Source of the DNA: an uncultured Olsenella sp. | GTDB taxonomy: Bacteria; Actinomycetota; Coriobacteriia; Coriobacteriales; Atopobiaceae | Assembly: GCA_900548775.1 (NCBI GenBank) | Contig: URLM01000010.1 | Span: forward strand, 1-50,585 | Reading direction: 5' to 3' | Length of the DNA: 50,585 nt | Part shown: positions 1-9,175 of the stretch, in pieces | How positions within the stretch are numbered: the first letter of the stretch is position 1 | Layout: every line of letters starts with the position of its first letter | The notes under the pieces: generated by a model | What the model was told of the DNA's origin: nothing | Database searches by the model: none | What the model saw: only the letters and a program-made list of their open reading frames with translations | Translations under genes and position numbers: made by a program

Positions 1-941
1 AGCTCGATCGTGCGGGCGAGATTGACCACGTGCAGGACACCATCGTGGCCGCGCTCGCGGCCTCGCCCGAGACCACGCTTTTGGTGTGCGGAGACGATCC
101 TCTCTCCGTTGGCGTGGCGCTTCGCGCGAAGAAGGCGGGTACCAAGGTCCTGGCATTTGGGATAGGAGAGGACCTCCACCTTCCGCCCGACCGCGTGCCC
201 GAGGCGCGCTTCTGCCAGGTCTGCGGAGCGGAGCTCGCCTACGACTACCGTGCCTATGCCCAGCTAGGCGCCTTCCGCTGCCCCAATGGCGACTTCGAGC
301 GCCCCAAGCTCGACTTTGTTGCCACCGGCGTACGCGTGGACGCCCACGGCGTCGGTTTCGACGTGGCGTTTCCCGAGGGCGGCACGGCGCACGTCTCTGC
401 CGGCTTTGGTGGCGTCTACATGGTCTATAACCTGCTTGCGGCAGCCGCGGCGGCGCACCTCGCGGGCGTGGATTCCGCCTCGTTCCAGGCGGCGCTCGAC
501 GGCTACCATCCCGAGAACGGCCGCCTGCAGCACTTCACGGTTGGCGGGCGCGAGGTTGTTCTCAACCTGGCAAAGAACCCCACGGGCTTCAACCAGAACA
601 TCTCGTTGCTCCAGACCGACACCCGTCCCAAGGCCGTCTTCTTCGTCATCAACGACGACTTCAACGACGGCAAGGACATCTCTTGGATCTGGGACGTGGA
701 CTTCGAGCGCCTTCTGTCCGAGAAGGACCTTCTCGCCTTTGCCGGCGGTCACCGCGCAAACGACGTGCAGGTTCGCATGAAGTACGCGGGCATCAAGGCA
801 CCGGTGGCAAAGACCGTTGGCGAGGTCCTGGGCCGTTTGGGCTCGGTACCGCTGGACAGGCCGCTCTACGTGCTGTGTAACTACTCTGCGCTGTGGCCGG
901 CCAAGGCCGAGCTCGAGGGGATGGGTGAGCGTCATGACTAG
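1..941 (+). CDS. murT: Lipid II isoglutaminyl synthase, ligase subunit MurT (5' partial)
   Basis: The C-terminal about 310 residues of a Mur ligase-like protein; the start lies before the window and the frame is open from base 3. MurT works with GatD to amidate the alpha-carboxyl of D-Glu in lipid II, at the cytoplasmic face. Visible features are the end of the central ATPase domain, the zinc-ribbon insertion (C-Q-V-C ... R-C-P-N-G) and the C-terminal domain with the LAKNPTGFNQ and FVINDDFNDGKD motifs typical of MurT. The ribbon has Gly where the fourth Cys is normally found. The stop overlaps the gatD start by 8 nt, so the two are translationally coupled, as usual for this heterodimer. Confidence 0.95.
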   Translation, partial: LDRAGEIDHVQDTIVAALAASPETTLLVCGDDPLSVGVALRAKKAGTKVLAFGIGEDLHLPPDRVPEARFCQVCGAELAYDYRAYAQLGAFRCPNGDFERPKLDFVATGVRVDAHGVGFDVAFPEGGTAHVSAGFGGVYMVYNLLAAAAAAHLAGVDSASFQAALDGYHPENGRLQHFTVGGREVVLNLAKNPTGFNQNISLLQTDTRPKAVFFVINDDFNDGKDISWIWDVDFERLLSEKDLLAFAGGHRANDVQVRMKYAGIKAPVAKTVGEVLGRLGSVPLDRPLYVLCNYSALWPAKAELEGMGERHD

Positions 942-1713
942 CAACGTCGCAGGGAAGCCCACCCCCACGGGCGGCCGAACGCTGCGCATAGCCCACCTCT
1001 ACCCGGAGCTCCTGAACCTCTACGGCGATTCCGGCAACATCCTGTGCCTGCGCCGCCGCATGGAGTGGCGCGGCATCACCCCGGATGTGATGGAGGTTCA
1101 CGTCGACGATACGCCGTCCTTCTCGGGCGTGGACATTGCCTTCATCGGCGGTGGCTCGGACCGCGAGCAGCGCATCGTGTGCGACAAGCTCCTGGCCGAG
1201 CAGGCAGAGATCAGGGCCTTTGTGGAGGATGGTGGCGTGCTCGCGGCCGTGTGCGGCGGCTACCAGCTCTTGGGCTCGAGCTACCTCATGGCCGACGAGC
1301 GCGTGGAGGGACTTTCCCTTGTGGACCTCTACACCGACCACGGCGACCCGCGCCTCATTGGCAACATCGTGGTCGAGAGCGCCATCTCGCCGCAGCCCAT
1401 CGTGGGCTACGAGAACCACGCCGGCCGCACCCACCTCGGCGAGGGCGTCACGCCGCTGGGCAAGGTTCTCTACGGGCACGGCAACGATGGCGTTTCCGGC
1501 TACGAGGGCGTGCTCTACAAGAACGTGGTGGGCACCTACGTCCACGGTCCGCTCCTGCCCAAGAACCCCGGCGTGGCCGACTACCTCATTGCCCGCGCGA
1601 TGGAGCGCAAGTACGGCACCGCAGAGCTCGAGCCGCTCGACGATACCGAGGAGCTTGCAGCCAATGAGGTCATGTACCATCGACTCATGTCGGGAGAGGT
1701 CCAGGAGAGCTAG
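934..1713 (+). CDS. gatD: Lipid II isoglutaminyl synthase, glutaminase subunit GatD
   Basis: A 259-residue class I glutamine amidotransferase of the CobB/CobQ-like type. It supplies ammonia to MurT for amidation of peptidoglycan D-Glu. The nucleophile is Cys107 in AAVCGGYQLLG and the catalytic His is His204 in GTYVHGPLLPKNP. The N-terminus has the family signature HLYPELLNLYGDSGN. I chose the ATG at 934 because it overlaps the murT stop and sits behind a purine-rich stretch inside murT; the frame is open further upstream, but that would run deep into murT. The length is normal for GatD. A ribokinase gene follows 53 nt downstream, possibly in the same transcript. Confidence 0.95.
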   Translation: MTSNVAGKPTPTGGRTLRIAHLYPELLNLYGDSGNILCLRRRMEWRGITPDVMEVHVDDTPSFSGVDIAFIGGGSDREQRIVCDKLLAEQAEIRAFVEDGGVLAAVCGGYQLLGSSYLMADERVEGLSLVDLYTDHGDPRLIGNIVVESAISPQPIVGYENHAGRTHLGEGVTPLGKVLYGHGNDGVSGYEGVLYKNVVGTYVHGPLLPKNPGVADYLIARAMERKYGTAELEPLDDTEELAANEVMYHRLMSGEVQES

Positions 1714-1766
1714 GACGCCGTCTTGCGGCCAGCAGGTCGCAGCGCGGCGCGAGGGATGGAGGACGC

Positions 1767-2678
1767 ATGTCGAAGGTCATCGTCTTTGGGTCGCTCAACA
1801 TGGACCTCTCGGTTGGGTGCCCCCGCGTCCCCGAGGCGGGCGAGACCATCATTGGCAGCGGGTTTCTCGCGAGCCCTGGTGGCAAGGGCGCAAACCAGGC
1901 CATGGCGTCGGCACGCATGGGCGCCCTCACGCACATGGTGGGCGCCGTGGGCAAGGACGTCTTTGGCACCCGCCTCGTGCAATCGCTCGTGGAGGCGGGG
2001 GTTCTCTGCGAGCGGGTCCGTGCCCTGAAGGACGTTCCCACGGGTACGGCGACGATCCTTCGCGCAAAGGGCGACAACCGAATCGTGGTAGACCCCGGTG
2101 CCAACGCCACGACCCACGCCGACGTGGTCTGCTCGGCCATCGACGATGTCGCCGAGCCGGGCGACATCTTCCTCACGCAGCTCGAGTGCGACCTGGACAC
2201 CACCATGGACGCAATTGCCTACGCCCGCGAGTCGGGCCTCTACACCATCCTCAACGCAGCTCCCGCCGCGGCGCTTCCCTCCGACGTCTACCAGTCCATC
2301 GACCTTCTCTGCGTCAACGAGACCGAGTGCCAGGCGCTCACGGACATCTCGCCGGACACCGAGACGGGCTGCATGCGCGCGCTCATGGCCTTCTCGGCAC
2401 GGGGCGTGGCCACCACGGTGATCACCCTGGGGGCGAAGGGGTCCGTGGCTCTCATCGCAGACGACATGTATCGCATGGACCCCTTCGAGGCAGACGCGGT
2501 GGACACCACGGCTGCCGGTGACACCTACCTCGGCGCCCTGGCGGCACAGCTCTCGCAGGGCCTGGACATCATCGATGCCATGAAGTGGGCGTCGGCGGCA
2601 GGCGCGCTCGCGACCACGCGCGCGGGCGCCCAGCGCTCGATTCCCACCTTCGAGGAGGTCAGGCGCCTTCTCGCATGA
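1767..2678 (+). CDS. rbsK: Ribokinase (PfkB-family sugar kinase)
   Basis: A 303-residue PfkB carbohydrate kinase. Ribokinase phosphorylates D-ribose at O5 with ATP in the cytoplasm. Visible motifs are the N-terminal GSLNMDLSV, the first PfkB signature GGKGANQA (about residues 38-45), the sugar-binding NxxE-type segment LCVNETECQAL, and the anion-hole/catalytic-base motif DTTAAGDTYLGAL near residue 255. The start ATG has a GGAGG 6 nt upstream. No ribose transporter or rbsR is adjacent, so another PfkB substrate cannot be excluded. Its TGA stop lies inside the palindromic terminator shared with the convergent membrane-protein gene. Confidence 0.88.
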   Translation: MSKVIVFGSLNMDLSVGCPRVPEAGETIIGSGFLASPGGKGANQAMASARMGALTHMVGAVGKDVFGTRLVQSLVEAGVLCERVRALKDVPTGTATILRAKGDNRIVVDPGANATTHADVVCSAIDDVAEPGDIFLTQLECDLDTTMDAIAYARESGLYTILNAAPAAALPSDVYQSIDLLCVNETECQALTDISPDTETGCMRALMAFSARGVATTVITLGAKGSVALIADDMYRMDPFEADAVDTTAAGDTYLGALAAQLSQGLDIIDAMKWASAAGALATTRAGAQRSIPTFEEVRRLLA

Positions 2679-2704
2679 GACAAAGGGACAGCCCCTTGTC
2701 TCAT
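2675..2704. terminator. Bidirectional hairpin terminator carrying both stop codons
   Basis: An inverted repeat with arms ATGAGACAAAGGG / CCCCTTGTCTCAT lies exactly between convergent rbsK and the DUF6541-like gene. The TGA of both genes is part of the arms. A near-identical element is found at 13751-13783. Confidence 0.75.
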
Positions 2705-4743
2705 GCCACGGCGGTGATGCGGTAGAGCTTGTAGTCGTTCTCCTCAAAGACCAGCTCGAAGCCAGGGGTGTCGTCGTCGATGTAGTTGATCCCGCGCCAC
2801 TTTGAGGCGTCGTAGGTGTCCTTCACGAAGGTGCTCTTGCGCTCGTCGGTGCTCATGACCAGCACGTAGCGGGCCCCAACGGACTCCACTGCCTGCTGCA
2901 CCTGGGGGTCGTTCGCAATGTTGTAGAGCCGCTGGCGTATCACGCGGCTCTGCCAGGTCTCGTCGCTGCCGCCAAAGCCCGAGAAGAACCGGTAGTAGCA
3001 GCGCATCCCGGTGACGCCGTACCCAAAGACGCTGCCGTCGAAGGGCTGGTTGATGACAAGGTCGTCGCCCACCAGGCGATGGGCGGCCTCCATGAAGTCG
3101 GTCTCCTGGTAGGTGAGCGGGGCCTCATGGGAGTAGGAGCGGTAGGCGTAGCCCTGGTAGATGGACCATGGGCTGCTCTTGTCGTAGCTAAAGCCGTTCT
3201 GGGCCTGGCCGGGATAGAGAAGCGCGAGCGGCACGTACGCCGCGGCCACGACGAGCGCAGAGAGGGCGGGCAGCGCACGCAGGCCGCGCGCGGGGGTCTT
3301 CCTCACCAGGCGGCAGACGGCTCCGGCAACCGCGTCCAGGCCATAGGCGATGAGCGGCACAGAGAAGATCGTCGCGAGGGACCCAATGCGGTAGGGGTCT
3401 GAGTACCAGAACCCAGTGAGGACGGAGCGCAGGCCGTCGTCCGTCGACGAGCAGGCAACGTAGGCCATGATCGCGGCGATGGCGTAGGGGGCAACGACCC
3501 AGCGGGTGTCTCGGCGCGAGACGAGAAGGACGGCGCCAACGAGCAGGATGGCCGCGGGGAACAGCTGCTCGGCGTCGGGTGCGGGCCACATGCCCCGCAT
3601 GTAGCTCAGGTGCAAGACGTTGGTCACGGCGCCGTCGCCCTTGGCAAAGGCGTCCCAGTGGTAGCTCACGAGGTCCGCGAAGGCGGGGATCCTGGTGGCA
3701 CCCACCCAGGCAGCTACGCAGAGAAGGCAGAACCCAACGGCCAGCGCGCGAGGCCCAACTCCCGCGCGCGAGCCAAGGCGAAGGCGCAGGCTGGAGCTGC
3801 CGATGCGAGCCGCTATCCACGGCGCCAGAAAGACCGCCATCGAGAAGACCACGTTGGGATGGAGAAGGACCGCGCCCCCGGTTGCGAGCACCCATGCAAC
3901 GAGGTGGGAAAGCGTTTCTCGGCGGCTGCCTTTCTGCTCGAAGGCGCGCATGAAGAGCGCGCAGAGCGCAGGCAGCATGGCGAACGCGGCGATGTTGGGG
4001 TAGACCGGCCCCCAGTTGCTGATGCCCCAGGGGAAGATCGTGAGCGTGAGCGACGCCATGGCCCCGAGGGCCACCACGCGCGTGCGCCCCGGGAAGACGG
4101 TCGAGAGCAGAAGCAGCGTGGAGAGCGGGTAGACCACCGCCATGAGCGCAAGGTTCACCGCGTTCACGGCGCTGGTCACGCTGACCTTGGTCGTGAGGGT
4201 AACGGTCGCGCAGAGCACATGCCAGCCGGAGGGGTAGTAGCCGGTCTTCTGAACCGCAACGAGCGCGTCCGACTCGGTCGAGTAGGAGCTGCCGTCGAGG
4301 GGCGACATCGAGAGCGAGTCCATCATCGCGCGGATGGAGTTGATATGGTGCACGGTGTCGTAGTCCTGGTGGAAGGCGTTGGGGGAGAGGAGGACCCCTG
4401 CTAGGAAGGCGTAGCCGGCGAGAAGCCCCGCCACGAGGAAGAGTGCCACGAGCGCTGGGTTCACTGCCGGCGCCCCGTCATGCGATGCAGGCAGGAAGTG
4501 GCTGCGGAGAAGCGCCGTCACGGCCAGCAGCGCAGAGGGGAGCCCGACCACCATCGCGGGAGTTGCGGGGACCCCGACCATCGAGAGTGCCTGGCCCATG
4601 AGGCAGATGACCGCCATGCCAAGCGGTGCCGATGCCAGCGCCGCCGTCATGCGGGGGAGGCCCGCCGTGCGGCCAAGGAGGTATCCCGGCACGCCCAGGA
4701 AGAGCAGGGTCACGAGGGCCGATGCGTAGAAGGAGAGCCACAT
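2701..4743 (-). CDS. Large polytopic membrane protein, DUF6541/GT-C-like
   Basis: A 680-residue protein with many hydrophobic segments from residue 3 to about 510, then a soluble C-terminal region of about 150 residues. After the fourth hydrophobic segment an extracytoplasmic loop reads HQDYDTVHHINSIRAM, resembling the acidic catalytic loop of GT-C lipid-linked glycosyltransferases. The overall plan resembles DUF6541 membrane proteins found beside glycosyltransferases in actinobacteria. The gene is divergent from three GT2 genes, supporting a role in surface glycan assembly; substrate and reaction are unknown. I chose the ATG at 4743 because it begins directly with a membrane segment, although its ribosome site is weak; the frame is open up to 4926, so a longer N-terminus is possible. 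Confidence 0.75.
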   Translation of the reverse strand: MWLSFYASALVTLLFLGVPGYLLGRTAGLPRMTAALASAPLGMAVICLMGQALSMVGVPATPAMVVGLPSALLAVTALLRSHFLPASHDGAPAVNPALVALFLVAGLLAGYAFLAGVLLSPNAFHQDYDTVHHINSIRAMMDSLSMSPLDGSSYSTESDALVAVQKTGYYPSGWHVLCATVTLTTKVSVTSAVNAVNLALMAVVYPLSTLLLLSTVFPGRTRVVALGAMASLTLTIFPWGISNWGPVYPNIAAFAMLPALCALFMRAFEQKGSRRETLSHLVAWVLATGGAVLLHPNVVFSMAVFLAPWIAARIGSSSLRLRLGSRAGVGPRALAVGFCLLCVAAWVGATRIPAFADLVSYHWDAFAKGDGAVTNVLHLSYMRGMWPAPDAEQLFPAAILLVGAVLLVSRRDTRWVVAPYAIAAIMAYVACSSTDDGLRSVLTGFWYSDPYRIGSLATIFSVPLIAYGLDAVAGAVCRLVRKTPARGLRALPALSALVVAAAYVPLALLYPGQAQNGFSYDKSSPWSIYQGYAYRSYSHEAPLTYQETDFMEAAHRLVGDDLVINQPFDGSVFGYGVTGMRCYYRFFSGFGGSDETWQSRVIRQRLYNIANDPQVQQAVESVGARYVLVMSTDERKSTFVKDTYDASKWRGINYIDDDTPGFELVFEENDYKLYRITAVA

Positions 4744-4912
4744 AGCTTGTATTGTCCGCTTCGCTCGAGGGTGGACGCGCGCGGGACGCCCCGCGTGTTC
4801 AATTCTCCTATCGTAGCCCATGGGGGCGCAGGCGGGATGCGCCAACGCCGCGCATGATAGACTACCTGGTGGGCGAGCATTCCGCCTGCCTGTCTGACGT
4901 ACGGAGGTCAAC

Positions 4913-6064
4913 TTGAGCGACACCAATCAGCCCCTGGTATCGGTGCTGGTCCCCATCTACAACGTCGAGGCCTACCTCGAGCAGTGCCTCTCGTCGCTTG
5001 CTGCCCAGACCCTGGACAACATAGAGGTCATCTGCATCAACGACGGCTCAACGGACTCCTCGCCTGCCATCATCCAGTCCTTCCTCGACCGCGACCGCCG
5101 CTTCAGGCTGGTGGACAAGTCCAACAGTGGCTATGGCGACTCCATGAACAGGGGACTTGACGCCGCGCGCGGCAAGTACGTGGCGATTCTCGAGTCCGAC
5201 GACTTCATGGAGCCCGATGGCCTCGCGTACATGGTCGAGCAGGCCGAGCGTGCCTCGCTCGAGGTCTTCAAGTGCAACTTCTGGCTCTACTGGTCCAAGG
5301 CCACCGAAGACCACTCCTTCCGTCACGACCTCTACTTCCCCCTGGCGTCACCCGAGATGGTGGGGATGGGGCCCCATGCGCCCGTCGACTACCCGGAGGT
5401 CTTCTGGTCCAAGGCGTCCATATGGAGCGCCCTCTACCTGCGGAGCTTCCTGGACGAGAACCACATTCGCTTCCTCCCCACGCCCGGCGCCTCCTACCAG
5501 GACTCCAGCTTCACCTTCAAGGTCCTTGCGTGCGCGAGGCGCGTCGCCTACTCCGGCCGCGCCTTCGTCCACTACCGCCAGGACAACGAGAAGTCCTCGG
5601 TCAATTCCAAGGGCAAGGTCTTTTGCACCTGTGACGAGCATGCCGAGATGCGCCGCTTCCTCGACGAGGACCGCCCCGACCTCAAGGCCGCCCTCGATCC
5701 CATCCGCGCGCACGTGAAGTTCCTCAACTACCGCTGGAACTACGGCCGCCTTACCCCGGAGCTTCGGCCCTCGTTCCTCAAGCGCTTCTCGGCCGAGATG
5801 CGCGAGGAGGTCGAGCGCGGCGCCATCCCACGGGGCTACTTCGACGGCTCGCTCCGGCCCACCGAGACCGACCAGGACCGCTTCCGCTACTTCGAGCCCT
5901 GGGAGGTGGCCGAGGTGGCGGACATCATGAACGAGCCCGCCTACTTCGCCGCGCACTTCGCGAGCGAGACAAGCCCCGACCGCGCGCAGACCGTGCGCAC
6001 CTACTGGGAGGCCGGTGGCCCGCGCTACCTCGTGCGCGTCCTGCGCGAGAAGGCATCCCGATGA
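4913..6064 (+). CDS. Family 2 glycosyltransferase
   Basis: A 383-residue GT2 (GT-A fold) enzyme that would transfer a sugar from a nucleotide sugar to a glycan or lipid acceptor at the inner membrane face. The nucleotide-binding start VSVLVPIYNVEAYLEQCLSS, the INDGSTDSS motif (about residues 43-51) and the DxD-type metal site ESDDF (about residues 95-99) are clear. A C-terminal region of about 200 residues containing PTPGASYQDSSF and VHYRQDNEKSS is shared with the next gene, so the two are paralogues. The start is TTG behind an ACGGAGG site. It is first in a three-gene overlapping operon. The donor sugar cannot be told from sequence. Confidence 0.9.
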   Translation: MSDTNQPLVSVLVPIYNVEAYLEQCLSSLAAQTLDNIEVICINDGSTDSSPAIIQSFLDRDRRFRLVDKSNSGYGDSMNRGLDAARGKYVAILESDDFMEPDGLAYMVEQAERASLEVFKCNFWLYWSKATEDHSFRHDLYFPLASPEMVGMGPHAPVDYPEVFWSKASIWSALYLRSFLDENHIRFLPTPGASYQDSSFTFKVLACARRVAYSGRAFVHYRQDNEKSSVNSKGKVFCTCDEHAEMRRFLDEDRPDLKAALDPIRAHVKFLNYRWNYGRLTPELRPSFLKRFSAEMREEVERGAIPRGYFDGSLRPTETDQDRFRYFEPWEVAEVADIMNEPAYFAAHFASETSPDRAQTVRTYWEAGGPRYLVRVLREKASR

Positions 6065-7197
6065 GCGAGGAGGAAAAGATGCAACCCACGCCCATGGTCT
6101 CCGTGATCGTGCCCATCTACAACGCCTCGCGCTTCCTCCAGAAGTGCCTCTCCTCGCTTGCCGACCAGACCTTCGACGACTTCGAGGCCATCTGCGTGGA
6201 CGATGGCTCAACCGACGCCTCGGCAGACATCGTGCGCGGGTTTGCCGACAGGGACAAGCGCTTCACCCTGGTGAGCAAGGAGAACTCCGGCTACGGTGCC
6301 TCGATGAACGTGGGGCTCGACCATGCCCGCGGCCGCTACGTGGGCATCCTCGAGTCCGACGACTTCTTCGACCCGCAGGCCCTCGAGCTTCTCGTCTTTG
6401 CGGCGGAGGCGGCGGGCGCCGACGTGGCGAAGGGCAACTTCTGGCTGTACTGGTCGAGCCCCGACGAGCGCCGCGTTCCCTTCTCGGTCGTCGACGGGCC
6501 TCTGGTGGGGAGGACCTTCTGTCCGCGCAAGGACGCCGACCTCGCGATCTTCTTCCGCAAGCCGTCCATCTGGTCTGGTGTCTACCGGCGCTCCTTCCTA
6601 GAGGAGAACGGCATCCGATTCCTCGAGACCCCTGGGGCCTCGTACCAGGACGCGGGCTTCAACTTCAAGGTGTGGGCTGCTGCCGAGCGCGCCACCTTCA
6701 TCGCCGACTGCGTGCTGTGCTACCGCCAGGACAACGAGGCGTCCTCCGTGAAGTCGAGCGCGAAGGCGTTCTGCGTGTGCGACGAGTACCAGTCCATGGC
6801 CGAGTACGTGGGCGAGCACTTCGCGGGCCCCGAGGCCTCGCGCCTCACGGGCATCTTCGAGCGCATGAAGCTCGACAGCTACCTCTGGAACTACGACCGG
6901 CTCGACCCGAGCCTGCGTCCCGAGTTCGTCGAGCGCATCTCCCACGAGATGTCAGACGACGTGGCCGCCGGCCGCGTTGACATGACGCTCTTCGAGCCTG
7001 GCGCCGCGGCCGACCTCGACGCGCTGGTCAACGACCCCGCGCGCTTCGTCCGGTCCCGTGACGCTCTGCGCCTGCCCGCCGGCGGTGCCGCGCGCTACCT
7101 TGCGCTTGGTGGGGTGCCGCTCCTCGCGAAGGCGCTTCGGTTCAAGGCGCACGGCCATTCCGCGCGCCGCACCAACCAGGAGGGGGCGGCGCTGTGA
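6061..7197 (+). CDS. Family 2 glycosyltransferase, paralogue of the preceding gene
   Basis: A 378-residue GT2 enzyme with VSVIVPIYNASRFLQKCLSS, VDDGSTDAS and ILESDDFFDP. The C-terminal region ETPGASYQDAGFNFK ... CYRQDNEASSVKS matches its upstream neighbour closely, indicating tandem duplication. The ATG at 6061 overlaps the previous stop (ATGA). A second ATG at 6079 has a stronger GAGGAGGAAAAG site and could be the main start, giving a protein 6 residues shorter. It probably adds a related sugar to the same surface polymer as its neighbours. Confidence 0.9.
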   Translation: MSEEEKMQPTPMVSVIVPIYNASRFLQKCLSSLADQTFDDFEAICVDDGSTDASADIVRGFADRDKRFTLVSKENSGYGASMNVGLDHARGRYVGILESDDFFDPQALELLVFAAEAAGADVAKGNFWLYWSSPDERRVPFSVVDGPLVGRTFCPRKDADLAIFFRKPSIWSGVYRRSFLEENGIRFLETPGASYQDAGFNFKVWAAAERATFIADCVLCYRQDNEASSVKSSAKAFCVCDEYQSMAEYVGEHFAGPEASRLTGIFERMKLDSYLWNYDRLDPSLRPEFVERISHEMSDDVAAGRVDMTLFEPGAAADLDALVNDPARFVRSRDALRLPAGGAARYLALGGVPLLAKALRFKAHGHSARRTNQEGAAL

Positions 7198-8243
7198 GTC
7201 GCATCTCGGTTATCGTTCCCGTCTACAACGTCGAGGGGTACCTGGACTCATGCCTGGGCTCGCTCGAGGACCAGTCGCTTGCGGACATCGACATCATCTG
7301 CGTGAACGACGGCTCTACCGACGGCTCGCGCGAAGTGCTCTCGCGCTGGAAGCAGCGCGACCCTCGAATCCGGGTGATAGACAAGCCAAATGGCGGGCTC
7401 TCCTCGGCGAGAAACGCCGGCGTCGACGTGGCTGCCACCGAGTACGTGTGCTTCCTCGACTCTGACGACCGCTTCCACCCCAACGCGTGCGCCGAGATAG
7501 TGCGACTCCTCGATCAGACCGGTGCCGACGTGCTCACCTTTGGCGCCACGCTCAACCCGCCCGAGACGCGCGACCGCTGGCTCGAGCGCGTGCTCTCTCC
7601 CGAGGACGCGCTCTATGACGGCTACAGCCCGAAGCTCATGTTCCTCGACGCCACGCGCCCCTTTGCGTGGCGCACCGCCTGCCGGCGCGAGTTTCTCAAT
7701 GACAAGGGCATACGCTTTGCGGAGGACGTGCGCTTTGGCGAGGACCAGCTCTTCGACTTCGCCATATACCCGCGGTCCTCTCGTACGGCGGTCTCCTCCG
7801 AGAAGCTCTACGAGTACCGCGTCGCGCGCGAGGGCTCGCTCATGGCGCGTATGAGTGCCGACCCCGTCGCGAAGATGCTCGAGCACGTGGGCATCGTCGA
7901 CCACATCCTGGCCGACTGGGAGCGCGGTGGCTTTCTGGGGATGGACGACGAGAACCTCGTCGAGTTCATCATGGAGTTCATAATGCGCGAGGCGATCCGC
8001 CAGGACGACGACGGCTACCGACGGGTTGCCGAGGCGCTGCGCCCCGTGCTTCTCTCGCGCTGGGACGAGCGCGCCCTCTCGTCGCTCGACGTGCTCGCAA
8101 CGACCCACACCATGCTCTTGCAGGCGACCCTCTCGGCTGCCGGCATGGCGCTCCCCGCGCGCCGTGCGCTTGCCGTGGCGTACTTCGTGGAGCACCGGCA
8201 TCCTCGCGTGTCCCGAACCCTCAGGCGGGGCTTTCGCGGCTAG
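7194..8243 (+). CDS. Family 2 glycosyltransferase
   Basis: A 349-residue GT2 enzyme with ISVIVPVYNVEGYLDSCLGS, VNDGSTDGS, KPNGGLSSARNAG and FLDSDDRFHP, the standard donor- and metal-binding set. It differs from the two upstream enzymes in its C-terminal half, which contains RFGEDQLFDFAIYP, a pattern common in polysaccharide and teichoic-type GT2 enzymes. The GTG start overlaps the upstream TGA (GTGA), so all three genes are translationally coupled. The substrate is unknown; a cell-surface polysaccharide is the likely product of the cluster. Confidence 0.9.
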   Translation: MSRISVIVPVYNVEGYLDSCLGSLEDQSLADIDIICVNDGSTDGSREVLSRWKQRDPRIRVIDKPNGGLSSARNAGVDVAATEYVCFLDSDDRFHPNACAEIVRLLDQTGADVLTFGATLNPPETRDRWLERVLSPEDALYDGYSPKLMFLDATRPFAWRTACRREFLNDKGIRFAEDVRFGEDQLFDFAIYPRSSRTAVSSEKLYEYRVAREGSLMARMSADPVAKMLEHVGIVDHILADWERGGFLGMDDENLVEFIMEFIMREAIRQDDDGYRRVAEALRPVLLSRWDERALSSLDVLATTHTMLLQATLSAAGMALPARRALAVAYFVEHRHPRVSRTLRRGFRG

Positions 8244-8309
8244 CTGCCGCGGGTTGCGGCTAGCTGCTCCGGTGGGGGGGCCGCCCCGGCCCGTTGCGTG
8301 ATCCCCGTG

Positions 8310-8960
8310 CTACGCGAGGATCTTTGCCTCCAGCTCTGCGGGCGTGTCAACGATCGTGGTGGCGCCGTGCTCCACGAGCCACTCCCTGTCGCGGAAGCCC
8401 CACGAGCAGGAGAGGCACGGGCATCCGCAGTTCTCGGCCGTCTCGACGTCCACCTCGGAGTCGCCCACGTAAACCATGCCTTCCGCGCTTCTCCCCAGGT
8501 CGCGCAGGATCACGTCGATCATGTCGCGGTTGGGCTTGCGCATGATGCCCGCCCGCTCGCCCATCACGTAGTCGAACTTGCTGGGGTAGAAGTGGTCGAT
8601 GATGCCCTGCACGGCAAAGTCCGCCTTGTTGGAGACCACGGCGCAGGCCACGTTTGCAGCGCGGAGGTCGTCGATGACCTCGGTCATGCCGGTGTAGGGG
8701 CGCGTGGTGTCGAGCTTGTGCGCGTCGTAATAGGTCTTGAACTCGCCAAAGACCTGGTCGGTGAGGTGGGAGGGCGTCCCCTTGGGCACCGAGAGGTCGA
8801 TGAGGCGACGGATGCCGTTGCCGGTGAAGAGGCGTACCTCGGCGAGGCTGCGCTTAGGCAGGCCGTACGCGACGAGCGAGTGGTTGACGGCGTTATAGAG
8901 GTCGTCCAGGGTATTGAGCAGCGTCCCGTCAAGGTCGAATATCGCGGTCTGATAAGGCAT
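8310..8960 (-). CDS. HAD-family phosphatase, phosphoglycolate phosphatase-like
   Basis: A 216-residue HAD hydrolase with all four motifs: I, FDLDGTLLNT (residues 8-17, nucleophile Asp9 and acid Asp11); II, VVSNK near residue 109; III, Lys in MRKPNRDMI; IV, GDSEVDVETA. The helical cap between motifs I and II is the type found in Gph/PGMB-like enzymes. The family removes phosphate from small metabolites such as 2-phosphoglycolate, but the substrate cannot be assigned here. It stands alone, convergent with the glycosyltransferase operon and divergent from the CapA gene. Confidence 0.85.
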   Translation of the reverse strand: MPYQTAIFDLDGTLLNTLDDLYNAVNHSLVAYGLPKRSLAEVRLFTGNGIRRLIDLSVPKGTPSHLTDQVFGEFKTYYDAHKLDTTRPYTGMTEVIDDLRAANVACAVVSNKADFAVQGIIDHFYPSKFDYVMGERAGIMRKPNRDMIDVILRDLGRSAEGMVYVGDSEVDVETAENCGCPCLSCSWGFRDREWLVEHGATTIVDTPAELEAKILA

Positions 8961-9043
8961 CCCACATCACTCCCACTGCGTCCGCTGACAGAGCCATTGC
9001 CCGTGTGGGCATGTGTGACGGGCGCGCTTGCGTATCATGGTCG

Positions 9044-9055
9044 TTGGCTAGCCAA
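9044..9055. promoter_or_regulatory. 12-bp perfect palindrome upstream of the CapA gene
   Basis: TTGGCTAGCCAA lies about 130 nt before the CapA start, in the divergent spacer with the HAD gene. It could be a repressor operator; no regulator is adjacent. Confidence 0.3.
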
Positions 9056-9175
9056 ACGAGCGTACACGCAAATGCGCGCGCACGTCTCGCCTTGGCTGCA
9101 ACGTCACGCAAACCCCAGCCGCGCGTCGCCCCGCTGCGCGGTTCGAGCCAGGCATGGCGCCAAGGAGTGATGCAC

